A stretch of 64,000 nucleotides of DNA from the NCBI GenBank assembly GCA_000151295.1, contig GG745337.1, positions 767,001-831,000 of the forward strand, in the 5' to 3' direction. Shown here piece by piece: positions 32,830 through 44,889 of the stretch (position 1 is its first letter; every line of letters starts with the position of its first letter). The notes beneath the pieces are model-generated. The model ran no database searches. It was given only the letters and a program-made list of their open reading frames with translations, and was not told where the DNA came from. The translations under genes were made by a program, and so were the position numbers. The stretch is from Allomyces macrogynus ATCC 38327. Its lineage: Eukaryota > Blastocladiomycota > Blastocladiomycetes > Blastocladiales > Blastocladiaceae.

Positions 32830-35692
32830 TTACTCATACGCTACTTCCAAAAACTCGCGCAACAGGCCGTTGAACGCATCGCGCCTGGCCTGCTTCTTCC
32901 CGAGGACCGGGGTCGACGAGACCGCGTGCAACACAATTTCGCCGTGAGGTATGCGCAACGTCGCGGTGGTCACAAACAACTGTCCAGCCGCATTGTCCAC
33001 ACACTTGGTCGACTCGTGCACGAGTTCGGCAAATTGCGTCTGTACGAGACCGTACCGGAGCAGAACCACCTCTTGGAGCTTCGAGTACGGGTTCTCAACC
33101 GGGAGCAAGATGGTCGGTTTCCGCATGTCAATGCGGGTCGGCCGAGGGACGGCTGATAGATTCGGTAGAGGTGTGGTGGTCTCGGTGGATGCACTCGAAG
33201 ATGCGGTGGTAGCGACGAAAGGTGCGAAAGACGTGGAAGTGACAATGGGGGGTGGCAAGCTCAGCGACATGTTCGCCGCGACCCACGGAGCGCAAGAGCA
33301 GTCATTGCCATGATCTCGAGCAGTAGGACTGCATCCCGTCGCGTGCGTCTCAGCGCCAGCATAACGGTCCAGGATCACGGGCGGTGCTGTTGCCAGCTCC
33401 AGCTCTGACAGCGCGCCGCTCGTTCCAGTCCCAGCCCGGACATTGCTATCCATGAACAGGGGCATGCTCAGGTAAGCGTCGAGGAGAGCTTCAATGCTGT
33501 TTTCGTGAGCGTCGGAATCAGCAGGCACGGCATTGCAATCATGGTCGAGGTGAAGATCGTTATCGTAGCGCCTGTGTTCTTCTACCACGGACGTCTCGCC
33601 ACGACCAGGATCGCGCAGGTAAGCATCGAGGACAACGTCGAGATCGTCTTCATTAGTCGAATCGCGATCACCGTCGTGATCATGCGGGCCCATTTCGTGG
33701 TCGCGGTCAGCAAGGCCATTAGCTCCGACCTCGTGGTCGTCCTGATGACGCCCGTCGAGCGAGTACCCGCGATCATGCGCCAAAGCCGTTTGCGCTATCA
33801 CGGATTGGACCGTCTCGCCAGAGGCCATGACGGTGGCGACGTGTCGCGCGCCTTGGCTATCGGCGAACCGTGGATGCGTGCCGTCAACCTCGTTGGACTC
33901 GCAGAGCACGTAGCAACGACCGTCCTGGGCGCGCACGCGGCCCTACGCATCAACGGATCTGGTTCAGTGCGCAAAAAAAAAGACGAGTCGTATCCGTAGT
34001 AAGTGCACAAACCTTAATCTGTGTCAAAGTGGTGGTCGTGAGCACGGTTGGGTCGCCTTGGATCACCAGCGAGCACAACGGCACGTCAATCCCCTCCTCA
34101 GCGACCGACGTGCACACGAGCAGCCGGCCGTTCCCGGTGCGGAACCGGTCCAGCATATCGGCCGACGATTTGATGCGCTTGCCACCGGCCGTACCTCTCT
34201 TGGCGTTCGAACCGACAAAATAAGCAGTGTGCAAGTGCTCGAACCGTCGGTTCAACACGTTGGCCAACTGCCGCGCCAAGTGTCGCCGACGCACGAACAC
34301 GATCCCCTTGTTGACGGCGCGTGCGGACGTTGGGTCGAGGTGTTGCTCAACGAGCTCGAAAATAGCGGCAAGTTTGGGCGCGACCGCGTCCTTGTGCTGC
34401 TGCAACCGCGAGTACATGTCGACGATGCCTGATGTATCTGTAAACACATCGGTGAGCGCATCATCGGCCATCAAACAATCGACAGCGCAAGCCGGGCCAA
34501 ACTCGAGGAGCGTGACAGCCGCGTGCCCGAGCTTGTCCACCCGCGCGAGCGTATCAATCAGTTGTTTCATGTCATTAATCGTCAGCAAGCTGGTCACCAA
34601 GTCGACGCGCGCCGCCCCCAGAGAATCAGAATCGTCGCTCTCGCCCATGTCGATGCCTGCCGCGCTAGCCAGGCGATGCTGCATCAGCAGTTCGTTGAGC
34701 CGACCGCCGCAAAATCCAATAAATGATTCGATCGAGGCCACGGGAAACTGAGCGACGTGATCAAGGGCCTGACAGGCCGGATTGAGCGAGAGCCGAAACA
34801 GCTCAACGTGCTTCTTGTCAATCGTGGCCCATTCGATGTGGAACGCGTCGCGTAGCGACTGGATTTCGGCCTGCAGCATGGCCCAAATGGTGCGAAACAA
34901 GTTGCAAAACGGAGCCATGCCTCGCACGTTCGGGAAATGGAAACACGAGACTGTCGCGTCAGGGACCACAACGTCGAGTTCTTCGACCACGTCGGCGCGT
35001 GTCGTTTCGGGCGTAACAGCAACGATACGCGCGTTATCGAGAATTCGACAGAGCTCACCCAGGGCAGCTTGGACAGTCTCATAGTGATGAGTCGCCGATC
35101 CCGTCTTTCCTTGAACCAACGTCGCAGAGCACCCAACTATCGCAATCGGTCCCCTCTCTCCTGGCGCCACCGACTGCCGGCGCACGGCCATATTGTGATC
35201 GCAAATGCGGCGGCACACGTGCGTGTACGGATGGTCCTTGGCCGCATGGTGCGCTTCGTCGACAAGAACGAGCGCGACTCGGCCGAGATCCACAAACCCG
35301 CCGTCAATCAGTGCGAGCAGGCGTACTGGAGTAACAAACAGCACGTCGTTGCGATGCACGTCGTGAATTGGAAGCTTGCCTCCAACCACCTCGTCCGTGA
35401 CCAGGTTTACGCCCTGCTGGTGCGCCATGTCGAGAAACTGTTGCCGTTGGTGCGACACGAGCGCCTGTTTCGGGGCAATGAAAACGGCGAGCGTGTGGGA
35501 GCCAGACGACGCGGTCATAGCATCGCGCTTGCGCAGATACGTTTCAAAAAGAATGCGCGTCTTGCCGGCACCCGTCTCGAGCGTGAAGAGAATGTTGCCG
35601 TCGTGAGCCGAAATGGCGCCAAGGACGGCGCACTGGTACTTGCGCAGCGCGTGCGGCGGGGGCATGATGGTCATGGCTGCGTCAGGTTCCAT
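32830..35692 (-). CDS. Dicer/RIG-I-type DExH helicase with C-terminal dsRBD-fold domain, no RNase III
   Basis: Exons 35692-34013 and 33942-32830 join in phase 0 to 930 residues. Motifs of the Dicer/RLR helicase group: LRKYQCAVLGAI (Q-motif region), TLETGAGKT (Walker A, about 38-45), LVDEAHHAAK (DEAH), VGCSATLV (motif III), GIVFVRRRHLARQL, CTSVAEEGIDVPLCSLVI (motif V) and QIKGRVRAQDGRCYVL (motif VI, created by the splice). A helical insert of about 280 residues separates the two RecA lobes, as in RIG-I and Dicer. After an acidic linker the last 90 residues show the dsRBD fold: NPYSKLQEVVLLRYGL, TTATLRIPHGEIVLHAV, then LGKKQARRDAFNGLLREFLE. The last helix also resembles Dicer's DUF283. No PAZ or RNase III domain follows. 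Probable role in dsRNA sensing or RNA silencing (inference; compare Dictyostelium HelF and nematode DRH proteins). Stop TAA. Confidence 0.85.
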
Positions 35693-36327
35693 CGTCGCGC
35701 GCGAATGGCAGGTGCTAATGCACGTTATTGCTGCTTGGTGGTTGTAGTGGCGCTGTTACTTTGCTGCGAGTCGCGCAGAGGCCATGGCAGCAGCGGCTCC
35801 TGGTAGCTGCGGATCGAGTGGCGCGGCTTCTTGTGAAGATTCCGAACTTGGGACAAGTTGCGGTCGATCTCTGGACAGGGTTGGCTGCACTGTCGAAGTC
35901 TTTGCATGTGCATATCTCGCGTTTATGACCCGGTCCATGATTCGGTTTACGTTGGCAGTTGTTTCGCTCCTCACGCATTTTCTCTCCATATTCGATGGGT
36001 TGCCAGTGTCTCGTACGCCAGGCGTAAATGGTTGCTCGGCTGATGCCAACATACTGGTGGCCATTATATGCTCCTCCCCGCTTGCTCCAAGAGTTGGACC
36101 CGCGCGAAATCAACCAGTGCAAGCCCGATGTTCGTCGACGGTCGTCGGTGGTCATCTTCAAATCCACGCCTGCAAGTGCCAAATTTTGACATGCGCTCGT
36201 TCCATGTTGTCCTTGTCGCTTCGACGACCACGCATCGGTATTCGGGAGACATGCCCCCCATCATCGCCCAAACGACATGCTTTCCCCTATCTCCATGATC
36301 AGTGAGGCATCTCAAAAAAAACCAACT
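35693..36327. other. Spacer between the helicase paralogues
   Basis: 635 bp holding the promoter of the intact helicase and the 3' flank of the decayed one. A minus-strand frame (about 36155-35715) contains a helix-turn-helix-like GISRATIYAWRTRHW and a Cys-rich CTCKDF, suggestive of a transposase scrap but too weak to call. No similarity to the duplicated flank at 32 kb was seen. Confidence 0.4.
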
Positions 36328-39010
36328 TCACGTGCATTTAGCCATGTACATTTCCAACAACCGCGTAAAAGCCGCATTCTTTGCCGGCTTCTTGCCGCAC
36401 GTCGCGCCTGATAAGGCCACCAGCGGCTCATTCGTGCCGGGCACACGCAGTGTCGCGGTCGCACGGTATTAGTCGTTGCCCTCGGGCGCCTGCACGATCG
36501 TCTCGCCGATCAACGGCTTGACGTCCTGCGTGAGCAGACCAAACCGACGAATCAGCAGCGACTCAAGCGTGCCGCGCGGGTTATCGGTCGGGTGGCCGGC
36601 GCGCAGGGAGGACGATGATGAAGGGGCCGGGGACATGGTGCGCGCGGACGGTCCGGAGAAAGTCGACGCTGTGGGTGAGCCGGTGCGCGACGACGAGACA
36701 GATGGAAGACTACGCGTCGCTGCTGGTATTGGGCGCACGTTGGACAAAAGCAGCACCGTGGATGACGACCGCAAGGACGAGGATGACGACGAGCTCGCGC
36801 TGGCCCACTGCACGTCGTCAAAATCGAGCAAATCGTGCAGAGCCGCTGGCATGGACGACAGCGGCGAACTGGTCCGCGCTGGTCGCTCGTCCAGATCCCC
36901 ACGCGCACCGCCATGGGCAGTGGAGACAAGCGTCGCAGAACCCGACGGGCCTGGGTCACTCCACTGCACCTCGTCGCCTGCCCGTTGTAGCTGGTCGTCG
37001 ACGGCCGCTGCTGCCACGTCGGGTTCGTCCGTGCACCCGAGATACTCTTCGAGCACGTCGTACGACCGCGTCGCGTCAGCGTGTGCCATGCGGTTGATTT
37101 CGCGACAGTCGAGGTTGGCTGCGTCGAGGACTTTCTTGACCTTGCGCTCGCCGCGGCTCTCGGAAAAATTGGGGTCGTTGCGGTGGGCAGCGTTGGATTC
37201 GCACAGAATGTAGCACACGCCGCCTTTTGCGGGCGCACGGCCCTGTTCAGAGGAGGCTGGCGTGAGATGCCGGGAACCAACCAGTCACGACATCGTCTCG
37301 AGCGACAGTACCTTGATCTGCGTGAGTTTGATCTGGTTCAAGCTGTCTGGCTCCGAGTAGATCACGAGCGAGCACCCCGGGATATCGAGCCCTTCCTCAG
37401 CGACCGACGTGCACACCAACAAGCGGCACACGCCGTCACGGAACCGCTGCAACCCGTCATTCGTCGACGAGACGCGTACACCCGCCTTGCCCGCAGCATT
37501 ATTCTGCCCGACGAGAAACTCGGCATTGATGTGCTTGAACCGGTCGTTCAAGATCCCAGCGAGCTGCTGCGCCGCGTGCCGCCGGCGCACAAACACAACC
37601 CCTTGCTCCGTCGTGAAAAGCGAGTCTGGGTCTTCTGCGATTAGGTCGAAAATCGCTTGCAGTTTAGGCGCGTTGATGTGCTCGTGCCGCTGCAGAAGGC
37701 ACACAATGCCGCGCACACTGACAAGGTCGAGTTAGGCGAGTTCCTTGGCGGCGTGCGCGGGCCCGAGTTCCAGAAGGGTCACCGCGGCTTGACCGAGCCG
37801 TTCGATGCGCGTGAGCGTGTCCATGAGCCGGCGCGCGTCGGGCAGCGAGAGAGCGTCGCCGTCGGTCGAGTCGGTGGAGCCCGTCAAGTTGAGCCCAACG
37901 GGGAGATCGAAGGGCGAGGCGCGGCCGTCGAGGTCGAGGAGCGCTGCCGGGGCGGTCGTCGTGTCGCCGGGCAAGTAGGCGGTAGGGTACTTTTTCAGGA
38001 GCGCATCGAGGCGGCTGCGGCAGAACCCGAGAAAGTTTTCAATGACGATCAACGGGCTGCGCCCCACGTTGGCGCGCGCCTGGTCGGGTGAGTCGAAGCC
38101 GCAGCGGAAGGCGCTCGTGTGCTGCTCGTCAAGCTTGATCCAGTACTCGTAGAACGAGCCGTAGAGCGAGTGAACCTCGCCTTGCAAGAGCGTCCAGAGA
38201 GCATCGAACAGGAGCCGGAAGGGCTCCGTCAGAATCGTGGTGGGGTAGAGGTACGGCGCGACTTCGGTCTCGGGCACAGCGAGCTGCAACTCGGCGTGAG
38301 CAAACGAGTCGCACGTCGCTTCGGTGACGGCAACGACCGAGGCATTGTCGAGCATCGAGCACAGCTTGGTGAGCCGCGCGTTGGCACTAATCGAGATCTG
38401 CTCGAGCTCGCCCGTGATATGGTCGAGTTTCGTGCCAGACTTGCTCTGCACGAGCGTCGCCGAGCAACCGATCATGACAATGGCCCTGGACTGCCAATCA
38501 CCGCCAAACCCGATGCGGCGCAGGTCGGCATTGTGTGCGCACGAGAGTGCAAATGTCCGTGTACGGGTGGCCCTTGTCGGCATGGTGCACTTCGTCGAGC
38601 ATGACGAGCGCGACGCGGCGCAAATCAACGGAACCGGCCTGGATGAGCTCGACGAGCCGCATGGGTGTGGCAAAAAGCACGTCGTTGGCGTGCGGGCCGC
38701 GAATCAGTTTCTTGCCGCCAAGGGCCAGGTCGGTGACGAGCGGTAGGCCGCGCGCCTGCGCCATGGCGTGGAACTGGTTCATCTGCTGCCGGACCAGCGC
38801 ATGCGTGGGCGCGATAAAGACAGCGAGCGCGGCGCGCGGCACATCGCGGGCAATGGAGAGGGCGGCAACGGCATCGCGCTTGCGCAGGTAGAACTCGAAG
38901 AGGATGAGCGTCTTGCCGGCGCCCGTCTTGAGCGTGAAGACAACGTTGCCCTGGCGGCGCGTGATGTCGGCAACGACGGCACGCTGGTACTGGCGCAGCT
39001 TGAAGGCCAT
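36328..39010 (-). pseudogene. Decaying paralogue of the Dicer/RIG-I-type helicase
   Basis: Same domain order as the intact copy at 32830-35692: LRQYQRAVVADI, TLKTGAGKT, MLDEVHHADK, IGCSATLVQ, GVVFVRRRHAAQQL, CTSVAEEGLDIPGCSLVI, QIKGRAPAKGGVCYIL, and a final dsRBD-like ATLRVPG with CGKKPAKNAAF. The intron just after QIK (37311-37242) is at the same place and phase as in the intact gene, so this is a true duplicate. Three lesions are visible against it: a frame change at about 38542-38548 between HPYTDIC and CAHNADLRRIG, an in-frame TAA at 37734-37732 with no possible intron, and an in-frame TAA at 36471-36469 inside the last domain. TAA ends intact genes nearby, so recoding is unlikely. Sequence error cannot be excluded. 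Confidence 0.8.
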
Positions 39011-39593
39011 CTTGGCGGGCGTCACCTGCTGCGCGGCGGTGGTCGTGCGCGGCGCGGCGCGGTTGGCGCGTCACAATCGGCGACGACGATGTGGTGCAGC
39101 AAGAAGCGGTCGTTGCGCGTGGTAGCGGTTTGCGGTGTCAAGGGATTCTCCAGTTGCAGCCAGGTCGTGGTCGAGGTCGCTGTCGTCGACGTCGCCGTTT
39201 GCAAAGTGGTGTCGTGCCAATGCACATCACGTTCAGCATCGGAGCTGCTGCGGGTCGGTGGCGCAGGCGGTGGCGCGGGCGGTGGCGCGCCGGACATTTC
39301 GCAGACAGCTCGCAGTCAGGGACCGGTCGATGTTTGTGGCATTGTTCCCACGTGTTTCCACGTGGACGGTTGATCAACGTGTTTGGATGAGGTTTTCCAG
39401 GTTCGGCGCACGCTGCCGAGCCACGCCCGACTGCCCTGCACGCTCGCCCGCACGACAAGGCCGAATCCGGCCGGCCGCGACCACCACGGCGACGCTCCAC
39501 GGCGGCCCGTGCGCCTTTCAACCCGCCCGCTGACTTGCCGCACGACGCTCGCAGTGACCGCCGCTGACTACGCTTCAAAGCGCCGCGCCGCCC
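39011..39593. promoter_or_regulatory. Region upstream of the Pumilio gene
   Basis: 583 bp between the start of the decayed helicase (minus) and the Pumilio start (plus). GC-rich with no TATA box seen. Long open frames here on both strands look like composition effects. Confidence 0.45.
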
Positions 39594-42500
39594 ATGATGA
39601 CGGGCCCGGCCTACGCCCCACCGCCCTTCGGCCCGCCGCCTGGCCACCACCACCTCGACCCGCTCGCCCAGTTTCAGCACCAGCACCAGCACCAGCACCA
39701 GCACCAGCACCAGCACCATCATCCGCAGCACCAGCAGCACCAGCTAATGCACCAGCAGCAGCAGCAACAATCTCACGGCCCCGCGCCCGGTGGACCGGTA
39801 CGCGCCGGACCTGCCAACCAGTTCGAGGCGGAGTGCTCCACTGTGATCGGAATTCGACGCTGACCACGATCCCCGTTCTCGTCACCCTCACGCCAGCTTG
39901 CCGCCTTCCTGCGCCGGAGCCGGCTCGACGACTTTGACGCTGCCAGCCAGGCGCCTATAGCCCGCTCGTCCTCGGCCCCGCCCGTCCAGGCCGTACGCGA
40001 CTCGGTACGCCGTTCCCACTCCAGCTCCGCGCTTCCAACCGTCCCTCTGACAAGCTGCCCGCATCGATGTAGCTCGATGACGCTGCCCTCCTCGAGCAGA
40101 TTGCACACCTCGGTCTCGTCGACGATGCACCCTCCTCTGCGCTCATTGGGTCAGCCAGCACGTCGGCATCCCCGGGGCTCGCACCCACACATCTCGGCTA
40201 CTCACCCTTTCCGCCGCATCCGCTCCTGCCACCGCTCCATGCATCCGGGACCGATTCATCCAATACGTTGCACCATGCGCTGCACGGCTCGACGCCCAAT
40301 TCGGGCCCAGGCTCGCACGGGTCGCTGGTCGCGACTGCTGCGCTCCACGCCGTGCTTGATCGCGCAGCGCTAAGCTCGCCGGGCACACCTGCACCCGCGG
40401 GGACCGCTGGTGGGACCTCGACGCCGTCGCTGCACCGGTCCACTTCCGCCTCGTCCCTCACGGCCGCATTGAATCTCGGCGCACTCGGCGGTGCCGGATT
40501 CGGCACCGGGTTTGGCTCGCCGACACCCACTGGGCCCACCGGGTCGCGTTTCGCGCTCCTGGGCCACCCAGACTCGCTTGGGTATTCCCCGTCGATGCCG
40601 AACAGCACGCCCAACAGCCCACCTGACGGAGGGCCGGCACCGCGCGACCCTTGGGCCGACCGCGCTGCGACCGAGTACCATGCCGACGACCGCGTCGTGC
40701 ACCCGGTCCCGCGCCCGCACTCGGGGCTCGGTCACGGTTCACCAATGCCGCCCTCGTCGTCGGCCGCGACAATACTCTTTTCCATGCACGGTGGGAACAA
40801 TGGACCCGCAACTGCGTCGCCGTTACGCCTCACACAAAGCGCAGCGTCGTCTCCCGTCTTGCACCCGCGCGCTGTCGCCGACGAGTTTCGGTCGCCGTCG
40901 CCGCTGCTCGCATTGCGGTACCGGCATACCAAGCAGCAGCAAGCGGCGCCTGCAGGCTTTTTTGGCGCGCCCGACCGGACGCAGTCGCCGGCGTCGCACG
41001 CGCGCGCTCAACCGCAACAGCACCGCGACCAGACGCTCCTCGCACACCATCAGCACGCGTACTTGCACGGCGAAGACGACGAGACGCTACGGTCCGTCCT
41101 GAACGCGGCGCTCCGCGACTCGGCTGCGTCATCGCCCGCCAACGACCTCGCATTCCACGCCGCGCCCCCCGCACCACCCTCCGCGACTTACCCGGACCTG
41201 CTTGGCCGCCGCACCCCGCCGCAAGGTCTGTTCCGGCACACGCCCGCACCGCACCAGCCGTCGCCCTACGCGCCGGCGAGCAGTCACCACATGACCCCGC
41301 CGCGGTACGAAATGCCGCCGGGACTGTCGCCAAACCGGCACGTACCCGCACCGGGACCGCGCAGCAACTCGGTTCCGCCGCCGCGACCGCTCGGGCCTAC
41401 GCCGACTGCGTCCGACGAAGATTTGGCTGCGTTCCATGCGCCGTATGCCGGGTACGCGCAGCCTGCGCCGTTCCCGCCGACGACCGCCGGGTTCCCGGGC
41501 GCCGCTCCCTACGCGGCCGCGGGGAACGGGTACCCGTATCCTACCCCGCAGCACCCAAAATATTCGCCCTACGCGACCCCCACGCCGCTGCAGGCGCCGC
41601 ATCATCACCACGTGCACGCTCCTCTGCCGCCGCCGCCAGCGCCCGCGGGTCCGCCCGCCGAGGCGGCGCTCGACGAGTACGAAGTGTACGAGAAGATGGT
41701 CGCCATGGGGTTCCGCTTACCGACGGGTAAAGTGCCGACGTTCCGCGAGTTCCTCGACGCCGTGCAGAACTCCGCGCGCAACTCGAACTCGGACCCGCCC
41801 AGTTCCGGGTCTGCGAGCCCCGTGTCGGGTCCCGCAGCGGGCGGCGCGCCGCAGGGAACGAACGGAACCGGTGCGCGGACGCATCGCAAGCCGCTGAACT
41901 TGCCGGCACGCCGCGGGCACCAGCAGCACCATAACGAGTACCATGGACCGAGCGGTGGTGGCAAGCATCATCACCGCGGTGGGAATGCGCGCAATCATCA
42001 TGGCCATACCAGTGGGTCCGCGCACCACTCGCACCAGAACCACCATCACCATCATCATCGGCGTGACGATAAGGGCCCGACGCGTGCCCTCCCCGCTGCC
42101 GGGCCTGAAGCGACGACATCGTCGGTCGCGACCGCGTCGACCAGTACTGCGACGCCTGCGGCGACCGCAACGGAGCGGTCGGCCTTGCTCGAAGAATTCC
42201 GCGCATCCAAGACGAAGCGGTACGAGCTCGGCGAGTTGCGCGGGTGCATGGTCGAGTTTTCCGGCGACCAGCACGGGTCGCGGTTTATCCAGCAGAAACT
42301 TGAAATGGCGTCGGACGCCGACAAGGACCTGGTCTTCAACGAGATTCTTCCGTCCGCGCGCATGCTCATGACCGACGTGTTTGGCAACTATGTGATCCAA
42401 AAGTTTTTCGAGCACGGCGGCGACCGGCACAAGCGCGTATTGACGCGCGAGATGCAGGGCCACGTCATGGCACTGAGTCTGCAAATGTACGGGTGCCGTG

Positions 42501-43249
42501 TCGTGCAAAAGGCGCTCGAACATGTCGGACCGGACGTGCAGGCACAGCTCGTCAAGGAATTGGACGGACATGTGCTCAAGTGCGTCAAGGACCAGAACGG
42601 CAACCATGTGATTCAGAAGGCGATTGAGAAGGTCGACCCAAAGGCCGTGCAGTTTATCTTGGACGCGTTCCATGGGCAACTGTTTGCGCTCGCGACGCAC
42701 CCGTACGGGTGCCGCGTGATCCAGCGCATGTTTGAGCACTGTACCGACGCGCAGATTGACCCGTTGCTCGGCGAGCTGCACCAGCATACGCCCGCGCTCC
42801 TGCTCGACCAGTATGGGAACTACGTGATCCAGCACGTTCTCGAGCACGGGAAGCCCGCCGACAAGTCGGTGATTGTCGCGCAAGTGCGCGGCCAAGTGCT
42901 CGCCCTGTCGCGGCACAAGTTTGCGTCGAACGTGGTCGAAAAGTGTGTCGCGTTTGGGACCCCGAAGGACCGGCTCATGCTCATCGAGGAAGTGCTCGTG
43001 CGCGACGCGGCGCCGCTCGTCGCCATGATGAAGGACCAGTACGCTAACTATGTCGTGCAAAAGATGTTGGACGTGGTCCAGGGCGACCAGCGCACGCTCT
43101 TGCTCGGCCGGATCAAGCCGCACCTCACGGCCCTGAAAAAGTTTACCTACGGCAAGCACTTGATTTCCAAGGTCGAAAAGCTGCTCGCCGCGGGCCACGC
43201 GGCGGGGCATGCCGCGGCCACGTCCTCGGCCGCCGCCATAATGGCGTAG
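39594..43249 (+). CDS. Pumilio/PUF RNA-binding protein
   Basis: Sequence-specific mRNA 3' UTR binding protein controlling decay and translation. Exons 39594-39797, 39897-39992 and 40073-43249 join in phase 0 to 1158 residues. The N-terminus holds a His-Gln repeat, then about 700 residues of low-complexity Pro/Ser/His sequence. The PUF domain starts near [18 protein letters not shown] (about 807) and has eight repeats with RNA-contact pentads SRFIQ, NYVIQ, CRVVQ, NHVIQ, CRVIQ, NYVIQ, SNVVE and NYVVQ. By the established PUF code this set reads 5'-UGUAUAUA-3' (repeat 8 to 1), the classic Pumilio/Puf3 specificity. A conserved pre-PUF segment ([18 protein letters not shown]) precedes it. Intron 1 was placed to join GGP to [13 protein letters not shown]. 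Confidence 0.93.
39675..39717 (+). repeat. CAGCAC hexanucleotide microsatellite coding His-Gln
   Basis: About seven tandem cagcac units in exon 1 of the Pumilio gene encode alternating Gln and His, followed by further His/Gln-rich codons. A length-variable tract is likely. Confidence 0.85.
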
Positions 43250-44123
43250 ACACACCGCGGTGTGCGTACGCAGCCGTGGACTTGCGTGTTGGTTGGCGGG
43301 TCGAGTCGGTGCGGTCGGTCGTGATGGGATGTGGGGATGGCGGACCCCTGGCCTCATCGCGGCGCTCGCTCACGACTCGAATCCAGCTTGACCGACAAGA
43401 CGCGGTGCTGCGCGCGTGGTGCACGGTGGCGCAGGATCGTTTTGGTGCTTGTCGCGGCGGACGCGCGGCACCTGTATAATCTGTGAATGTGTGAATTGTA
43501 GAAAATCACCCTCGCTCCTCCCCCCCACTCTCTTCTCTCATCTTTTCGAGCTCCTTGATTGGCTCGAGATCGTTTTGTGTTTTTTTGTTTCGTTTGTTCG
43601 TGTCGATTGTCGTTTTCTTGTTCGTCGTGCTTCCACCCTTTTTTGGTTTTTCGTTTTTGCCGTCTTCAGCACCTCTACCCCTAGCCCACATAAATTGTAT
43701 CAACATCGCCACTTTCCCCACGTCCTCATTGAAAATGTTCGAACCGAATTGCCTTTCATCACGCTCGGGGCGAATGCCTGCCTATGGGCACAATGGAGAG
43801 CGAAAGGCATGGTCGAAGTCAGCGGGCAGCAAACTGGAAGCAGGTGCAGGTGAACAGTGACCCCCCTTCGTCCAGCCGAGATCAATTGTGTGAAGGAATG
43901 ACTTATCAAAAAACTGGACCCAGCAGGTGGGTCGTCGTCCGTTGGCGCTGACGGCTAATCCAAGATACTTAAATGCGGTCCAGGATTCGATCCAGGGACT
44001 CGTTCTGGCTCAACCCTGTTTTTTGAGTTCGTCACCCTGGACAGTTGCCGTCAGATCTGATCTGGGCTGGGCTCAAGACAGCACTTGCCTAACAGCTGAC
44101 AGCCAGGCTCTGAATGTAACGTC

Positions 44124-44154
44124 ACCCCCCACCCCCACCCCCACCCCCACCCCG
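44124..44154 (+). repeat. C-rich CCCCCA microsatellite
   Basis: About five units of cccccac-type repeat directly upstream of the helicase 3' fragment. It may mark the breakpoint of that duplication. Confidence 0.85.
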
Positions 44155-44234
44155 GTGCGGGGAAAGAGCAAGCTAGGCGCGATGCTTTCAATAAAGTGCT
44201 ACGCGAGTTTTTGGACGTCGCGGAAGTGAAATAG
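44154..44234 (+). pseudogene. 3' fragment of a Dicer-type helicase gene (last helix of the dsRBD-fold domain)
   Basis: One frame reads GKEQARRDAFNKVLREFLDVA and then stops at TAG. It matches GKKQARRDAFNGLLREFLEVA at the C-terminus of the intact helicase at 32830-35692, including the distance to the stop codon. Upstream the match ends at the C-rich microsatellite, so only the last helix survives. Its orientation is opposite to the intact gene, and the match continues into the 3' flank. Confidence 0.8.
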
Positions 44235-44889
44235 AACTCACATGCCTTCATTTTCCGCGACGTTACCTCAATGCAGACCTTGTGGCTCCTCGTCCCAGGC
44301 AGAATTCAGTCCGTGCCGAGGCAAACTGGCTCGTGAAAGGCACGTCGAAATTTATCACCGTGGAACGGCTGCCAGACTGCCAGAGTGCTCCAGGAGTATA
44401 AGAGGCCGGGCTGGCCATATGTTTGTTTGTGCTGATACTTTCCCGCACAACCATGGAATAGCAAGCCAAAAAAAACAGCGCAAGACTTTGAAGGCATCTT
44501 CAATTAACTGATCCACCAGCTCACAAGTTCAATGGCGGTGCCTGCCAGCAAGGTTAACAACATGGTGTGCTAATACTCCGCGACAGATGAAGTATTGGCG
44601 GTAACCCATGCGCCCCAGTAACTGGTCTACCATCCCCCTCCCGTCCAACGTGTATCCCTTGTCAAGAGTCAAGACCCCTTGGGTGTTGGTAGGCTGTGCA
44701 GAGACCCCTCGGCTATTGGAATGTTCATGTGCAGATGGCGTTTCTGTTGACGCCAAAGGCAGCGGTGACATTTCCTGATGTCGTAAGGTTGGCATTGACT
44801 GCCCAGGAACACTACTGGATGCACGACAGGGCGCGCAAGAGGACATGGCAACGGCTGCTCGGCCGAAAGTGAGGTCCGGTATGCGAATT

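Noticed and set aside
35715..36155. Transposase with HTH (GISRATIYAWRTRHW)
   Set aside because: No catalytic residues, no terminal repeats and competing frames; kept only as a remark in the spacer entry.
37700..37800. An intron removing the in-frame TAA at 37732 (ctaac branch-like sequence before ttgtcag)
   Set aside because: The only upstream GT sites lie inside codons conserved with the intact paralogue (AVTLLELGPA), so no donor fits.
36328..39010. TAA used as a sense codon in this genome
   Set aside because: Several intact genes in the window end in TAA, TAG or TGA at the expected C-terminus, so the two in-frame TAA codons are better explained as lesions.
43976..44020. Possible tRNA B box (ggattcgatcc)
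   Set aside because: No matching A box or cloverleaf on either strand.
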